This document shows, piece after piece, positions 37,359 through 46,237 of a stretch of 64,000 nt of DNA. The DNA is from Cupriavidus necator A5-1. Lineage in GTDB: Bacteria > Pseudomonadota > Gammaproteobacteria > Burkholderiales > Burkholderiaceae. The notes under the pieces were generated by a model that was given only the letters and a program-made list of their open reading frames with translations, had not been told where the DNA came from and did no database searches. The position numbers and the translations under genes are program-made. The stretch lies in the NCBI RefSeq assembly GCF_000744095.1, contig NZ_JQLI01000008.1, forward strand, positions 1,612,001-1,676,000. Reading direction: 5' to 3'. How positions within the stretch are numbered: position 1 is the first letter of the stretch; each line of letters begins with the position of its first letter.

Positions 37359-37949
37359 CTACTCGCTGAGAGGCGACAAATTGCCGTACATGCGCACAAG
37401 CATCTGCTTGAGCACTTTGACCTCGTCGGCGCTGAATCCGGCCGTTACCACCCGCTCGAACAGCACGCCGAGCGGAATGGTCTGCGAGGCGAGCTGGGCG
37501 CCCGGGGGAAGGAGATGGATCTTGACGGAGCGGGCATCGGCGTCATCGCGCCGGCGGGCCACGAGTCCCTTGTCTTCGAGGGAGGTGATCAGTCGCGACA
37601 GGGTGGAGACATCGATGCTGGTGTGCTCGGCGAGCTCGAAGATGGCCTGCTGGTCCTTGTGCGACAGCGATGCCAGCACCCGGTAGCCGGGCAAGGTGAT
37701 GTCGAACTGGCGCAAGTACTTGGTGAACGCGACCCCGATGCCAACGCCGGCACGGTTCAGCAGATAGGGCACCGACTGTTCGAGGTCGAAGCCCTCCGGG
37801 ACGACGGGGGCGGCCGGCGCGCCACGCGTGGAGGTGCTGGTTTTTCCGGCAGCGGGCCGGGGGGATTTTTTGGTCGGCTTCATGCTGGCGTCGGTGGCTG
37901 CGGCAGCAGCGTCGCGTAGTCGGTGCGAAGTGAATCTTAGCATGCGCAT
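37359..37949 (-). CDS. MarR-family regulator of the gamma-resorcylate cluster
   Basis: This up to 196-residue protein has a MarR winged-helix domain after a basic, alanine-rich N-terminal tail. Recognisable pieces are VLASLSHKDQQAIFELAEHT, STLSRLITSLEDKGLVARRR (recognition helix) and a wing with DDADARSVKIHL. The start may be ATG 37949 or ATG 37883 (MKPTKKS). It lies between the operons it probably controls: graAFBC on the same strand and the reductase/transporter pair divergent. Two identical half-palindrome elements downstream of its stop are its likely targets. A phenolic pathway intermediate would be the expected inducer. Confidence 0.88.
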   Translation of the reverse strand: MRMLRFTSHRLRDAAAAATDASMKPTKKSPRPAAGKTSTSTRGAPAAPVVPEGFDLEQSVPYLLNRAGVGIGVAFTKYLRQFDITLPGYRVLASLSHKDQQAIFELAEHTSIDVSTLSRLITSLEDKGLVARRRDDADARSVKIHLLPPGAQLASQTIPLGVLFERVVTAGFSADEVKVLKQMLVRMYGNLSPLSE

Positions 37950-38005
37950 GCATGCAGTCCTGCGCGCCGTGGACGCGTCGGATGCAACTACTGGAGGAGA
38001 CTGTC

Positions 38006-38554
38006 ATGAGTTGGGAAAAGGCATGGGTGGCCTCGCCGGGCGATTTGACCGGCCGCAAGCTCGAGGCGCTGGATTTCGATCCGCGGGACTTGCGCAACGC
38101 GCTCGGGCGATTCGCGACGGGCGTATGCCTGGTCACGACGCAAGGGGTGGATGGCAAGCGCGAGGGCCTTACCGCAAATTCGTTCAGCTCGGTCTCGCTT
38201 GAGCCGCCCATCGTGTTGTGGAGCCTGCGTCGCGGGGCGGGCAGCCTCGCCACGTTCATTGCCGCGGAGCATTTCTGCATCAACGTGCTGCATGCGGAGC
38301 AGATCGATATCTCCAGGCACTTCTGCCGGCCGCAGATGGACAAGTTCGAGGAGGTGGCAGAAGCCTTCGAGAGCGGAATTGGCGGGCTGCCCAGGCTCAA
38401 GGGCGCGCTCGCCACGTTTGAGTGTGAGCGCGTCTCGCATCAGGTAGTCGGCGACCACGTAGTGTTCTACGGCCTGGTGCGTCGCTACACCTATTCCGAT
38501 GCCAACCCCCTTGCTTTTCATGCCGGCAACTATGCCTGCCTGCAGTCGGCCTGA
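38006..38554 (+). CDS. graD: Flavin reductase component of the two-component hydroxylase
   Basis: The 182-residue product is a flavin reductase of the HpaC/ActVB type, which supplies FADH2 or FMNH2 to the oxygenase GraA. Characteristic blocks are LRNALGRFATGVCLVTT, GLTANSFSSVSLEPPIVLWS, FCINVLHAEQ and a closing YADANP-like segment, here YSDANPLAFHAG. GGAGGAG at 37993-37999 sets ATG 38006. It is divergent from marR and 33 bases ahead of the transporter gene. Confidence 0.88.
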   Translation: MSWEKAWVASPGDLTGRKLEALDFDPRDLRNALGRFATGVCLVTTQGVDGKREGLTANSFSSVSLEPPIVLWSLRRGAGSLATFIAAEHFCINVLHAEQIDISRHFCRPQMDKFEEVAEAFESGIGGLPRLKGALATFECERVSHQVVGDHVVFYGLVRRYTYSDANPLAFHAGNYACLQSA

Positions 38555-38587
38555 CGGCGACACCACCCCTTTCGATCGGATATAACC

Positions 38588-39847
38588 ATGGATCGTACAA
38601 GTACCTCATTGACGGAGGCGAAGGTGGCTCCGCGCGTGGTTCCCGCAGAAGTGGCCGCCTGGTGTGCGCTGGTAGCGCTGCTGGACGGATTCGATACGCA
38701 GGCCATCGCCTACGTTGCTCCCGTGCTGGCCGAGGTGTGGCGCGTGCCGGCGTCGTCCTTCGGCATGGTGTTCGCCGCGGGTTTGCTAGGTCTGACCGTT
38801 GGCACGTTGTTTGTCGGCCCGTATGCGGACAGGGTCGGGCGAAGGCCCGTGATCATCGCCTCGACGCTTATCTTCGGCGCCTTCGCGCTCGCGACGGCGT
38901 ATGCCAGCTCCGTTCCGCAACTGCTCGTGCTGCGTTTCCTGACCGGCATCGGGCTGGGCGGCGCCATGCCGAACCTGATCGCGCTGACGTCGGAAGTGTC
39001 GTCGCCGGGGTACCGGGCGCGGATGGTCACCATCATGTTCTCCGGCTACCCGCTCGGCGCCGTGGCGGGCGGCTTCGCCAGCGCTGCGCTGATCGGAAAA
39101 TTTGGTTGGCAGGTCGTGTTCTTCCTTGGGGGCGGTTTGCCACTGCTGGTGGGGCTGGGACTGCTGCTTCGCTTGCCTGAGTCTCCGAGTTTTGGCACAC
39201 CCTCTGTCAGTCATGCCGCCCACGCGCATGCGCCGGCCGAAACGGCGCGCAGCGTGGTGGAGTTGTTCGGCACGGAATTCCGTCGGACCACCTTGCTGGT
39301 GTGGCTGGCGTACTTCTGCACGCTGCTGGTCGTGTTCACCATGACGGCGTGGATGCCAACGCTGCTAAAGCAGAAGGGCATGAGCGTGTCCCTGGCCATC
39401 GTCACCACTGCACTGCTGAATCTTGGCGGCGTGTTCGGCGGTGCGCTGCTGAGCGTTTCCACCCGGCGCTTCCACGCCTTGTCGCTGATCGCGCTCTCGT
39501 ATGCAGCGGCCGTGGGCGGGATCGTGGTGGTGGCGAGCGGCGACAGTACGCAATTGCTGATGGTTGCCACGTTCCTGACGGGCGCCGGACTGGTCGGTTC
39601 CCAGTTGCTGATGAATGGCGTGGTTACGGAACTCTATCCGACGCGTATCCGCGTGACTGCCGTGGGTTGGGCGCTGGGGATAGGGCGTGTCGGGACAGTC
39701 GTCGGGCCGTTGATCGGGGGCTTCTTCCTGGCTCAAGGATGGGGCTACCTGGCAATGGTTGCCTGGATGGCCGTGCCCGCGGCCGTGGCGGCGATCGCAG
39801 TGCTGTCACTGCGTCGGCTGAAGCCGAGGGCGACGGCAGCACACTGA
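38588..39847 (+). CDS. MFS aromatic acid transporter (AAHS-type)
   Basis: This 419-residue carrier has 12 hydrophobic segments and the aromatic acid:H+ symporter signature near the N-terminus, ALLDGFDTQAIAYVAPVL. The loop motif DRVGRRPVIIAS and LPESPSFG at the mid-loop are family features. It follows the reductase gene, so it probably imports gamma-resorcylate, as the transporter of the known gra cluster does. The substrate is inferred from context. Confidence 0.85.
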   Translation: MDRTSTSLTEAKVAPRVVPAEVAAWCALVALLDGFDTQAIAYVAPVLAEVWRVPASSFGMVFAAGLLGLTVGTLFVGPYADRVGRRPVIIASTLIFGAFALATAYASSVPQLLVLRFLTGIGLGGAMPNLIALTSEVSSPGYRARMVTIMFSGYPLGAVAGGFASAALIGKFGWQVVFFLGGGLPLLVGLGLLLRLPESPSFGTPSVSHAAHAHAPAETARSVVELFGTEFRRTTLLVWLAYFCTLLVVFTMTAWMPTLLKQKGMSVSLAIVTTALLNLGGVFGGALLSVSTRRFHALSLIALSYAAAVGGIVVVASGDSTQLLMVATFLTGAGLVGSQLLMNGVVTELYPTRIRVTAVGWALGIGRVGTVVGPLIGGFFLAQGWGYLAMVAWMAVPAAVAAIAVLSLRRLKPRATAAH

Positions 39848-39858
39848 CGTCTCCGAAG

Positions 39859-39882
39859 CCTATCGCCGCGATTCGTTGCCAG
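39859..39882. repeat. 24-bp direct repeat, copy 1
   Basis: A 24-base stretch beginning CCTATCGCCGCG is identical to 40993-41016, where it encodes YRRDSLPA of the uracil-DNA-glycosylase gene. Here it lies outside any gene just after the transporter stop, so it looks like a displaced piece of that gene. Confidence 0.75.
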
Positions 39883-39917
39883 TTAACCCACTTCTTCCAT
39901 TCGACCGCCAGGCCGCT

Positions 39918-40557
39918 CTACCTGAGCGCCCTGGCGATTTCACTGATATAGGGATCGGCCACGCCTCGTTCGTTCAGGGCATCATCCAGCGCGCGAATGT
40001 AGTCGGCATTGGAGCCAAACACCCCTGCAGCGTTGGCAGCCAGCCTGAGCACCGTCGGCACGGTCGAATCGGCCTCGTATAGCGCTTGCTCGGCATTCAC
40101 CACGAAGACAATGGCCGTCACGACCTCACCGGTGCCAAGCACGAGGGGACCCCAGGTCGGGCGGTAGACCCCGCTTGCCATTTCTCGCGCCCAAAGCAGG
40201 CGGAGTTCGGTCAGGGCCTGGTCTTCATGAAGCTGGTAGGCGATCCCTTGCGTCGTGCCACCTGCCTCAAGGCCGAGAATGCGGCCCGGCTGCTCAGGCT
40301 GCCCCGGGCCGAGATGGTGCGAATGGAAAAAACGCCGGTGCCAGCCTTCCAGCGTTGCGGTTTGCTGCGCGGCGAACTCCATCAGCGGGTTCCAGATCAG
40401 GGAACCGTAGGCAAACACCCACATGGCACGGACGGGACGCCAGCAGCGTGTTGAGAGAACGCTGGAGCTGTTCATCGGTCCACTCCAGTTCCGCCGGCAT
40501 CGACAGGATGCTGCGGATACTGCCATCGACAAGTTGATCTCGGGTCAGTTTGCTCAT
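39918..40557 (-). pseudogene. chaC: Frameshifted chaC (gamma-glutamylcyclotransferase)
   Basis: ChaC-type proteins cleave glutathione. The N-terminal part (MSKLTRDQLVDGSIRSILSM to LNTLLASRP) lies in one frame from ATG 40557, and the rest (VRAMWVFAYGSLIWNPL, GWHRRFF, GIAYQLHE, ADYIRALDDAL) in another from about 40440. The two frames join at about 40425-40440, near GGCACGGACGGG on the plus strand. All catalytic-domain motifs are preserved, so the break is recent or a sequencing error. Placed as a pseudogene because no single frame gives the complete protein. Confidence 0.75.
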
Positions 40558-40803
40558 CGTGCTCGATTGGTGGTTCGGAGGCGGGGGCATCCTAGTCTGG
40601 TACGACAATATGGTGTCGGGTACCGTCGACATGGCCTCTAAGAGATCGGGGTATTTGTGAGGTCAGTTTCCATATACGTAATGATATTGACATAAATTAT
40701 CGGGTCTCCTAGGATGGGCCTGGCTGCAAAGATAGCGCCAGCCTGGCATCTGCCGGCGCGGCGCGAGCGGCAGATCGACGAGGCATTCCCACAGGAACCC
40801 ATC

Positions 40804-40887
40804 ATGAATTTCACCAACATCGAGTTGACCCTCAATGAGGGCGTGGCGACGATTACGCTGAACCGGCCGGACAAGCTGAACAGCTAA
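40804..40887 (+). pseudogene. Truncated enoyl-CoA hydratase (crotonase) start
   Basis: The 27-codon frame MNFTNIELTLNEGVATITLN followed by RPDKLNS is a textbook crotonase N-terminus. It stops at TAA 40885 in unrelated sequence. CACAGGAA precedes the ATG, so the original start signals survive. The rest of the gene has been lost by deletion or insertion at this point. Confidence 0.8.
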
Positions 40888-40913
40888 GAATTGAGTCGTC
40901 AATTTCTTCTTTT

Positions 40914-41603
40914 GTGACGTTGCCGGCGCTGTCGATCAAGGGACCCGGGCACGTTGCAGCCGGAGCAAAGCGCCTACAATTGGCCTCCGATCCCTATCGC
41001 CGCGATTCGTTGCCAGCCATCTCCGTTTCCCCGTTCGGCAGCCTGCTCGGCGACATCGCCGACTGCCGCGCGTGCACCTTGCCACATGAGCCGCGCCCAG
41101 TCGTGCGCGCCACTGTCGGCGCACGCCTGCTGATCGTTGGCCAGGCGCCCGGGCGGCGCGTACACGAAACGGGGATTCCATGGAACGACCCCTCCGGCGA
41201 TCAATTGCGCACCTGGCTACAACTGACGCCTGAGCAGTTCTACGACGCCAGTCGGGTGGCGATCGTGCCGATGGGGTTCTGTTATCCGGGCAAGGGCAGC
41301 CACGGCGACCTGCCACCGCGGCGCGAATGCGCGCCCCTGTGGCATGCGCGGCTGCTTGAATTCATGCCCGATATCCGCCTGACGCTGCTGGTCGGCCGCC
41401 ACGCGCAGGCGTATTACCTGAAAGGCAGGAGCAAGCCGACGCTCGCGGACACCGTTGCGGCATATGCCGACTATCTGCCGCAGTGGATGCCGCTGCCGCA
41501 CCCGAGTCCGCGCAACCGCTTCTGGCTGCGCCAGAACCCATGGTTCGAAGCGGACGTGGTACCAGTGCTGCGGCAGCAGGTGGCGATGACGCTGGCGGAT
41601 TGA
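40914..41603 (+). CDS. Uracil-DNA glycosylase-superfamily protein
   Basis: The 229-residue product is a member of the uracil-DNA glycosylase superfamily. DIADCRACTLPHEP carries a cysteine pair, VGQAPGRRVHETGIPWND is the substrate-water motif and PLPHPSPRNRF the DNA-binding motif. Only the first cysteine pair of the four iron-sulfur ligands of type 4/5 enzymes is obvious. The start is GTG 40914, directly behind a crotonase stub; the first 30 residues are not family-like and the real start may be lost or lie downstream. It contains copy 2 of a 24-bp repeat. Confidence 0.78.
   Translation: MTLPALSIKGPGHVAAGAKRLQLASDPYRRDSLPAISVSPFGSLLGDIADCRACTLPHEPRPVVRATVGARLLIVGQAPGRRVHETGIPWNDPSGDQLRTWLQLTPEQFYDASRVAIVPMGFCYPGKGSHGDLPPRRECAPLWHARLLEFMPDIRLTLLVGRHAQAYYLKGRSKPTLADTVAAYADYLPQWMPLPHPSPRNRFWLRQNPWFEADVVPVLRQQVAMTLAD
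40993..41016. repeat. 24-bp direct repeat, copy 2
   Basis: Identical to 39859-39882. This copy is inside the glycosylase-family gene and probably the original, since it is read in frame. Confidence 0.75.
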
Positions 41604-41967
41604 CCCGGGCAGCGCCATCAGCATCCATCAAGTCCCGGACGATCCCACCAGCGGCGCTCCGTACATTGCCCGCCACGACCGCCGCCGGGTACACCGGGTT
41701 CAGCATCGTGATCCTGTGCCACCAGCCGAAGTGCTGACCCATGCCGCGGCCAAGGTGGTGAGCAGGCGTGCTCCGAGTTTGGCAAGGAGATCAGCCAGAG
41801 CTTTATCGGCGTGCTGTGTTGAGGGCCTGGGCGGCGCAGGGCTGCTGCTGACGGACCGGATCCGGATTGTTCAATCCACTAAACAGTAAATCGAGTCAAC
41901 GTCGATTGTTGCCGGCCTGACCCGCTCCTACACTCGAATCCTCAACAGTCCACACGAGGAGCACGAG
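41604..41967. other. Intergenic region upstream of mmsA
   Basis: I see no supported gene. The region ends with the mmsA promoter area, which has an inverted repeat at 41889-41907; CACGAGGAG lies just before the mmsA ATG. Confidence 0.4.
41889..41907. promoter_or_regulatory. LysR-type inverted repeat upstream of mmsA
   Basis: AATCGA, GTCAACG, TCGATT is a perfect 6-base inverted repeat with 7-base spacer and contains a T-N11-A core, the usual LysR-regulator box. It lies about 60 bases upstream of mmsA. The LysR gene at 47276 is the natural candidate binder. Confidence 0.5.
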
Positions 41968-43488
41968 ATGAGCGCAGCGCACAGCTATGACGATGAACGC
42001 GATGTCACCCACTACATCGGCGGGCAACGAACCACGGGCGAAGCCACGCGCCGCCAGGAAGTCTTCAACCCGGCCACGGGCGCGGTAGCGCGCCACGTGG
42101 TCCTCGGCACCCGCGGTGATGTCGAGTCCGCCGTCGCCGCCGCGGCCCGGGCGTTCCCCGCCTGGGCGCAAACGCCGCCGATCCGTCGCGCACGGATCAT
42201 GCAACGCTTCCTGCAACTGATGAATGCGCGCCGCGATGAGCTGGCCGCGATCATTACGGCCGAGCACGGCAAGGTCTTCTCGGATGCGCAGGGCGAGGTG
42301 GCGCGAGGCATCGATGTGATCGAGTTTGCCTGCGGCATCCCGCAGTTGCTGAAGGGCGACTACACGGACCAGGTCAGCACCGGCATCGACAACTGGACGC
42401 TGCGCCAGCCGCTGGGCGTGGCCATTGGCATTACGCCGTTCAATTTCCCGTGCATGGTGCCGTGCTGGATGTTCCCGGTCGCGATTGCCGCGGGCAACAC
42501 CTTTGTGCTGAAGCCCAGCGAACGCGATCCGAGTGCAAGCCTGATGATGGCCGAGCTGCTCGCCGAAGCCGGGCTGCCCGCCAGCGTCTTCAATGTCGTG
42601 CAAGGCGACAAGGACGTGGTCGAGGCACTGATCGACCATCCGGAGGTGAAGGCGGTCAGCTTTGTCGGCTCCACGCCGATTGCGCAATCGATCAGCGAGC
42701 GCGCCAGCCGTGCGGGCAAGCGGGTGCAGGCGCTTGGCGGTGCCAAGAACCACTTGGTGGTGATGCCTGATGCCGATATCGACAAGGCGGTGGATGCGCT
42801 GATCGGTGCTGCCTACGGCTCCGCGGGCGAGCGTTGCATGGCGGTGTCGGTTGCGGTGCTGGTGGGCGATACCGCCGAGCGGCTGATTCCCGTGCTGACG
42901 GAGCGCGCCCGCAACCTGAAGATCGGCAACGGCGTGCGCCCGGAGGTGGAGATGGGCCCCGTGGTCACCCGTGCGGCGCTGGAGCGTATCGAAGGCTATA
43001 TCGGGCTCGGCGTGGAAGAGGGCGCATCGTTGCTGCTGGACGGCCGTGGCTTGCGTGTCGACGGGCACGAGGCGGGCTTTTTCACCGGGGCGACGCTGTT
43101 CGATCACGTCAAGCCCAATATGCGGATCTACCAGGAAGAGATCTTCGGTCCGGTGCTTGGTTGTGTCCGCGTCAAGGACTTTGCCGAGGCCGTGGCGCTG
43201 ATCAACGCGCACGAGTATGCCAACGGCGTGTCCTGCTACACGAGCGACGGCGGCATTGCCCGCGCCTTCTCGCGGCAGATCGAAGTCGGCATGGTCGGCA
43301 TCAACGTGCCCATCCCCGTTCCCATGGCCTGGCATGGCTTTGGTGGCTGGAAGCGCAGCCTGTTCGGCGACATGCATGTCTACGGGGAAGAAGGCGTGCG
43401 CTTCTATACCCGCCAGAAGTCGGTCATGCAGCGCTGGCCGGACAGCATTGCCAAGGGCGCGGAGTTCGCGATGCCCACTGCCAAGTAA
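41968..43488 (+). CDS. mmsA: CoA-acylating methylmalonate/malonate-semialdehyde dehydrogenase
   Basis: The 506-residue aldehyde dehydrogenase oxidises malonate semialdehyde or methylmalonate semialdehyde with CoA and NAD+ to acetyl-CoA or propionyl-CoA and CO2. The catalytic Cys290 is in [10 protein letters not shown], the NAD-binding segment is [11 protein letters not shown], and the [20 protein letters not shown] stretch is specific to the MmsA/IolA group. It precedes a symporter, cytochrome b561 and nitronate monooxygenase in the same direction. Valine breakdown is the usual role, but no other valine genes are near; handling malonate semialdehyde from 3-nitropropionate fits the neighbours better. 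Confidence 0.92.
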   Translation: MSAAHSYDDERDVTHYIGGQRTTGEATRRQEVFNPATGAVARHVVLGTRGDVESAVAAAARAFPAWAQTPPIRRARIMQRFLQLMNARRDELAAIITAEHGKVFSDAQGEVARGIDVIEFACGIPQLLKGDYTDQVSTGIDNWTLRQPLGVAIGITPFNFPCMVPCWMFPVAIAAGNTFVLKPSERDPSASLMMAELLAEAGLPASVFNVVQGDKDVVEALIDHPEVKAVSFVGSTPIAQSISERASRAGKRVQALGGAKNHLVVMPDADIDKAVDALIGAAYGSAGERCMAVSVAVLVGDTAERLIPVLTERARNLKIGNGVRPEVEMGPVVTRAALERIEGYIGLGVEEGASLLLDGRGLRVDGHEAGFFTGATLFDHVKPNMRIYQEEIFGPVLGCVRVKDFAEAVALINAHEYANGVSCYTSDGGIARAFSRQIEVGMVGINVPIPVPMAWHGFGGWKRSLFGDMHVYGEEGVRFYTRQKSVMQRWPDSIAKGAEFAMPTAK

Positions 43489-43682
43489 GGGAGGCGATGC
43501 GTGCCAGCGGCATCACCGGCAGTGATGGATAGCATCACCAGATATCGTTGTACATGAGGTCTGGCGCGACATAACTTAGTGGGGACCCCCGCCCTCCGCG
43601 GGGGCAACCCCCGGGGCCATGCGAACCGATGGCCCGCCCCGAAGCACTCGACCGACATAGGCGAGGCTCATAAGGAGGAGAC

Positions 43683-43997
43683 ATGCCTGACACGATTGCT
43701 TATTCCAGCATTCGCACCCACGCAATCTTTGCAGAGCTGGTCACGCGCCGGAAGCGGCTGGTGGTCCTGCTGTCGCTGCTGACGATTGTTCCCTACTACC
43801 TCTTCGTCATGGTGGCCGCCGTGAGCCCGGAGACGCTGGCCAGGCCGATTTCCGCGCAGAGCAGCATCACCGTAGGCTGGCCGGTCGGCATCGTGATGAT
43901 CGTCGGCGGCTGGCTCCTGACCGGCCTGTATGTGCGGCGCGCCAACGGTGAGTTCGATCGCCTCAACAAGCAACTGCTGGAGGAGACGACGAAATGA
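43683..43997 (+). CDS. DUF485 small membrane protein
   Basis: This 104-residue protein has two hydrophobic segments (LVVLLSLLTIVPYYLFVMVA and IVMIVGGWLLTGLYV) and matches DUF485, which is typically encoded just before ActP-type symporters, as here. AAGGAGGAG precedes ATG 43683 and the gene overlaps the symporter by four bases. It probably helps assembly or activity of the symporter; its precise role is not known. Confidence 0.88.
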   Translation: MPDTIAYSSIRTHAIFAELVTRRKRLVVLLSLLTIVPYYLFVMVAAVSPETLARPISAQSSITVGWPVGIVMIVGGWLLTGLYVRRANGEFDRLNKQLLEETTK

Positions 43998-45667
43998 GGT
44001 CCAATGCGAAGTCAGCCGTGGCCGCCGCCTCGTTGCTATGGGCGGCCGCTGCCGAGGCGGCGCCAGGCGCGCTGCAAGCGGTGCAGAAGCAGCCGACCAA
44101 CAGCGTCGCCATTGTGATGTTCCTGGTATTCGTGGTCGCGACACTGGGCATCACCTATTGGGCGGCCGCGAAGACCAAATCCCTTAACGACTTCTACAAC
44201 TGCGGTGGCGGCATTACGGGATTCCAGAATGGCCTTGCCCTGGCCGGCGACTATATGTCGGCGGCCGCGCTGCTCGGTGTCACGAGCACGATCTTTGCCA
44301 AAGGCTACGACGGCTTTATCTACTCGATCAGCTTCTTTATCGCGTGGCCGTTGCTGCTGTTCCTGTTCGCGGAGAAGATCCGCAATCTCGGCAAGGTGAC
44401 CATCGCCGATATTGCCTCCTATCGGCTGGACCAGGTGAAGATCCGGACCTTCATGTCCTTCGGCTCGCTGACCATCGTCTGTTTCTACCTGGTCGTGCAG
44501 ATGGTCGGTGCCGGGCAACTGATCCAGCTCCTGTTCGGTCTCGAGTACAACTACGCCGTGATCGGCGTAGGGCTGCTGATGATGATCTATGTCACGTTCG
44601 GCGGCATGGTGGCGACCACGTGGGTACAGATCATCAAGGCGATCCTGCTGCTGGCGGGCGGCACGTTGCTCGCCGTCCTGGCGCTCTGGAAGTTCAATTT
44701 CTCGTTCGAGTCATTGCTGGCCGAGGCCGTGGCGAGCCACAAGGATGGCGTGAAGATCCTTGCGCCGGGCACGCTGGTATCGGACCCGCTCTCCATGCTG
44801 TCGCTGTCGGTGGGCCTGGTGTTCGGTACGGCGGGGCTGCCCCATATCCTGATGCGGTTCTTTACGGTGCCGGATGCACAGGAGGCCAGGAAGTCGGTGT
44901 TTGTCGCAACCGGGTTCATCGGGTTCTTCTACCTGGTGGTGGCGGTGCTTGGCCTTTCGGCAATCGTGATCGTCGGACGGGATCCCGCGTTCTATGAAGG
45001 TGGAATCCTGGGAGGAAAGCTGATCGGCGGCAGCAACATGCCGGTCATGCACCTGGCCAAGGCACTCGGTGGCGACCTGCTGCTGGGCTTCCTCTCGGCG
45101 GTAGCCTTCGCGACCATCTTCGCGGTGGTTGCCGGCCTCACGATGGCGGGCACGTCGGCGGTTTCGCACGACCTGTACGCCAAGGTGATCAAGAAGAACC
45201 GGGCCAGCCCGGCGGCTGAGATGCGTGTCTCGCGCGTGGCCTCGGTATCGATCGGCATGGTCGCGGTTGCCCTCGGCATCCTGTTCAAGGACCAGAACAT
45301 CGCGTTCCTGGTGGCGTTGGCCTTCGGGGTCGCGGCATCGGTCAATTTCCCGATCCTGGTGCTGTCGATCTATTGGAAAGGCCTGACGACACGCGGCGCG
45401 CTGATGGGCGGCATCGCAGGACTGGTCTGCGCGGTCGGGCTCGTGGTGCTCTCGCCCGCGGTCTGGGTCAAGATCCTGGGCTTCCGGCACGCAGTCTTTC
45501 CGTACGACTATCCGGCGCTGGTATCGATGAACGTGGCACTGCTGGTCACCTGGCTGGGATCGGTCACTGACCGCAGCGCGCGGGCCGACCGGGAACGCAG
45601 CGCCTATGAAGACCAGTTTGTCCGCGCGCACACCGGCATTGGCGCGTCCGGTGCGGTGAGTCACTAA
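43994..45667 (+). CDS. ActP-type cation:carboxylate symporter (SSS family)
   Basis: The 557-residue sodium:solute symporter has about 13-14 hydrophobic segments and an N-terminal signal-like helix ending AAEAAPGA, as in acetate permease ActP. The GGGITGFQNGLALAGDYMSA block and GLPHILMRFFTV are ActP hallmarks. It is coupled to DUF485. Substrates of this group are short monocarboxylates; next to MmsA and nitronate monooxygenases it may bring in 3-nitropropionate or another C3 acid, which is inference. Confidence 0.88.
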   Translation: MRSNAKSAVAAASLLWAAAAEAAPGALQAVQKQPTNSVAIVMFLVFVVATLGITYWAAAKTKSLNDFYNCGGGITGFQNGLALAGDYMSAAALLGVTSTIFAKGYDGFIYSISFFIAWPLLLFLFAEKIRNLGKVTIADIASYRLDQVKIRTFMSFGSLTIVCFYLVVQMVGAGQLIQLLFGLEYNYAVIGVGLLMMIYVTFGGMVATTWVQIIKAILLLAGGTLLAVLALWKFNFSFESLLAEAVASHKDGVKILAPGTLVSDPLSMLSLSVGLVFGTAGLPHILMRFFTVPDAQEARKSVFVATGFIGFFYLVVAVLGLSAIVIVGRDPAFYEGGILGGKLIGGSNMPVMHLAKALGGDLLLGFLSAVAFATIFAVVAGLTMAGTSAVSHDLYAKVIKKNRASPAAEMRVSRVASVSIGMVAVALGILFKDQNIAFLVALAFGVAASVNFPILVLSIYWKGLTTRGALMGGIAGLVCAVGLVVLSPAVWVKILGFRHAVFPYDYPALVSMNVALLVTWLGSVTDRSARADRERSAYEDQFVRAHTGIGASGAVSH

Positions 45668-45680
45668 TCGGGAGCAGGAA

Positions 45681-46235
45681 ATGCAGATGAAGGATACCGG
45701 GCTGCGGTTCTCGCCCATTACGATCGTATTGCACTGGCTGATCGCGGCGACGGTGGCGTTCATGGTCTGGCTCGGCTTGTCGGCAGGCCAGCTGGAGGCC
45801 GGAGCGGGCAAGGCCGAGCTGATCGGGCTGCACAGCACGCTGGGGACACTGCTGTTCGTGGTCGCCAGCTACCGGCTGTGGGCGCGGCTCACTTCCTGGC
45901 ATCCGCTTCCGGTCGGCTCGCCCAATCCCATCGAGGTGATGATAAGCCGCTCGGTTGCCGTGGCGCTTGCGCTCGCGCCGGTGCTGTTGCCGCTGGATGG
46001 CTGGCTGGCGATGTCAGCCGCTGGCGATGTGGTGCGGCTGCCCGGCGGGATTGCGCTGCCCGCGCTGATGGCGCCGAATGCCGACGTCGAGTATGTGGCG
46101 AAGCTGCTCCACAAGATCGGTGCCTATGCGTTCCTGGCAGGGCTGGCGCTGCATATCTTCGGTGCCATGAAGAATCACTTCGTTCTCAGGAACGACACGC
46201 TGAAACGTATGCTTGGCAAGCAAGTGGAGCTCTGA
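45681..46235 (+). CDS. Cytochrome b561 (YodB/CybB type)
   Basis: A 184-residue, four-helix membrane cytochrome. Heme-ligand histidines appear in the first helix (ITIVLHWLIAAT), the second (LIGLHSTLGTLL) and the last (LLHKIGAYAFLAGLALHIFG). It transfers electrons from ubiquinol to an unknown acceptor. Its 13-base spacing from the symporter and direct junction to the nitronate monooxygenase gene indicate one operon, in which its role is unclear; disposal of superoxide or reduced by-products is conceivable. Confidence 0.87.
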   Translation: MQMKDTGLRFSPITIVLHWLIAATVAFMVWLGLSAGQLEAGAGKAELIGLHSTLGTLLFVVASYRLWARLTSWHPLPVGSPNPIEVMISRSVAVALALAPVLLPLDGWLAMSAAGDVVRLPGGIALPALMAPNADVEYVAKLLHKIGAYAFLAGLALHIFGAMKNHFVLRNDTLKRMLGKQVEL

Positions 46236-46237
46236 CG

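Noticed and set aside
37942-37953. GCATGCGCATGC-type palindrome at the marR start, considered as an operator
   Set aside because: It overlaps possible start codons and has no second copy near graD; simple GCATGC repetition explains it.
43586-43604. CCCCCGC/GCGGGGG hairpin after mmsA, considered as a terminator
   Set aside because: A 7-bp stem with a 5-base loop but no T-run on either strand; not convincing as a terminator.
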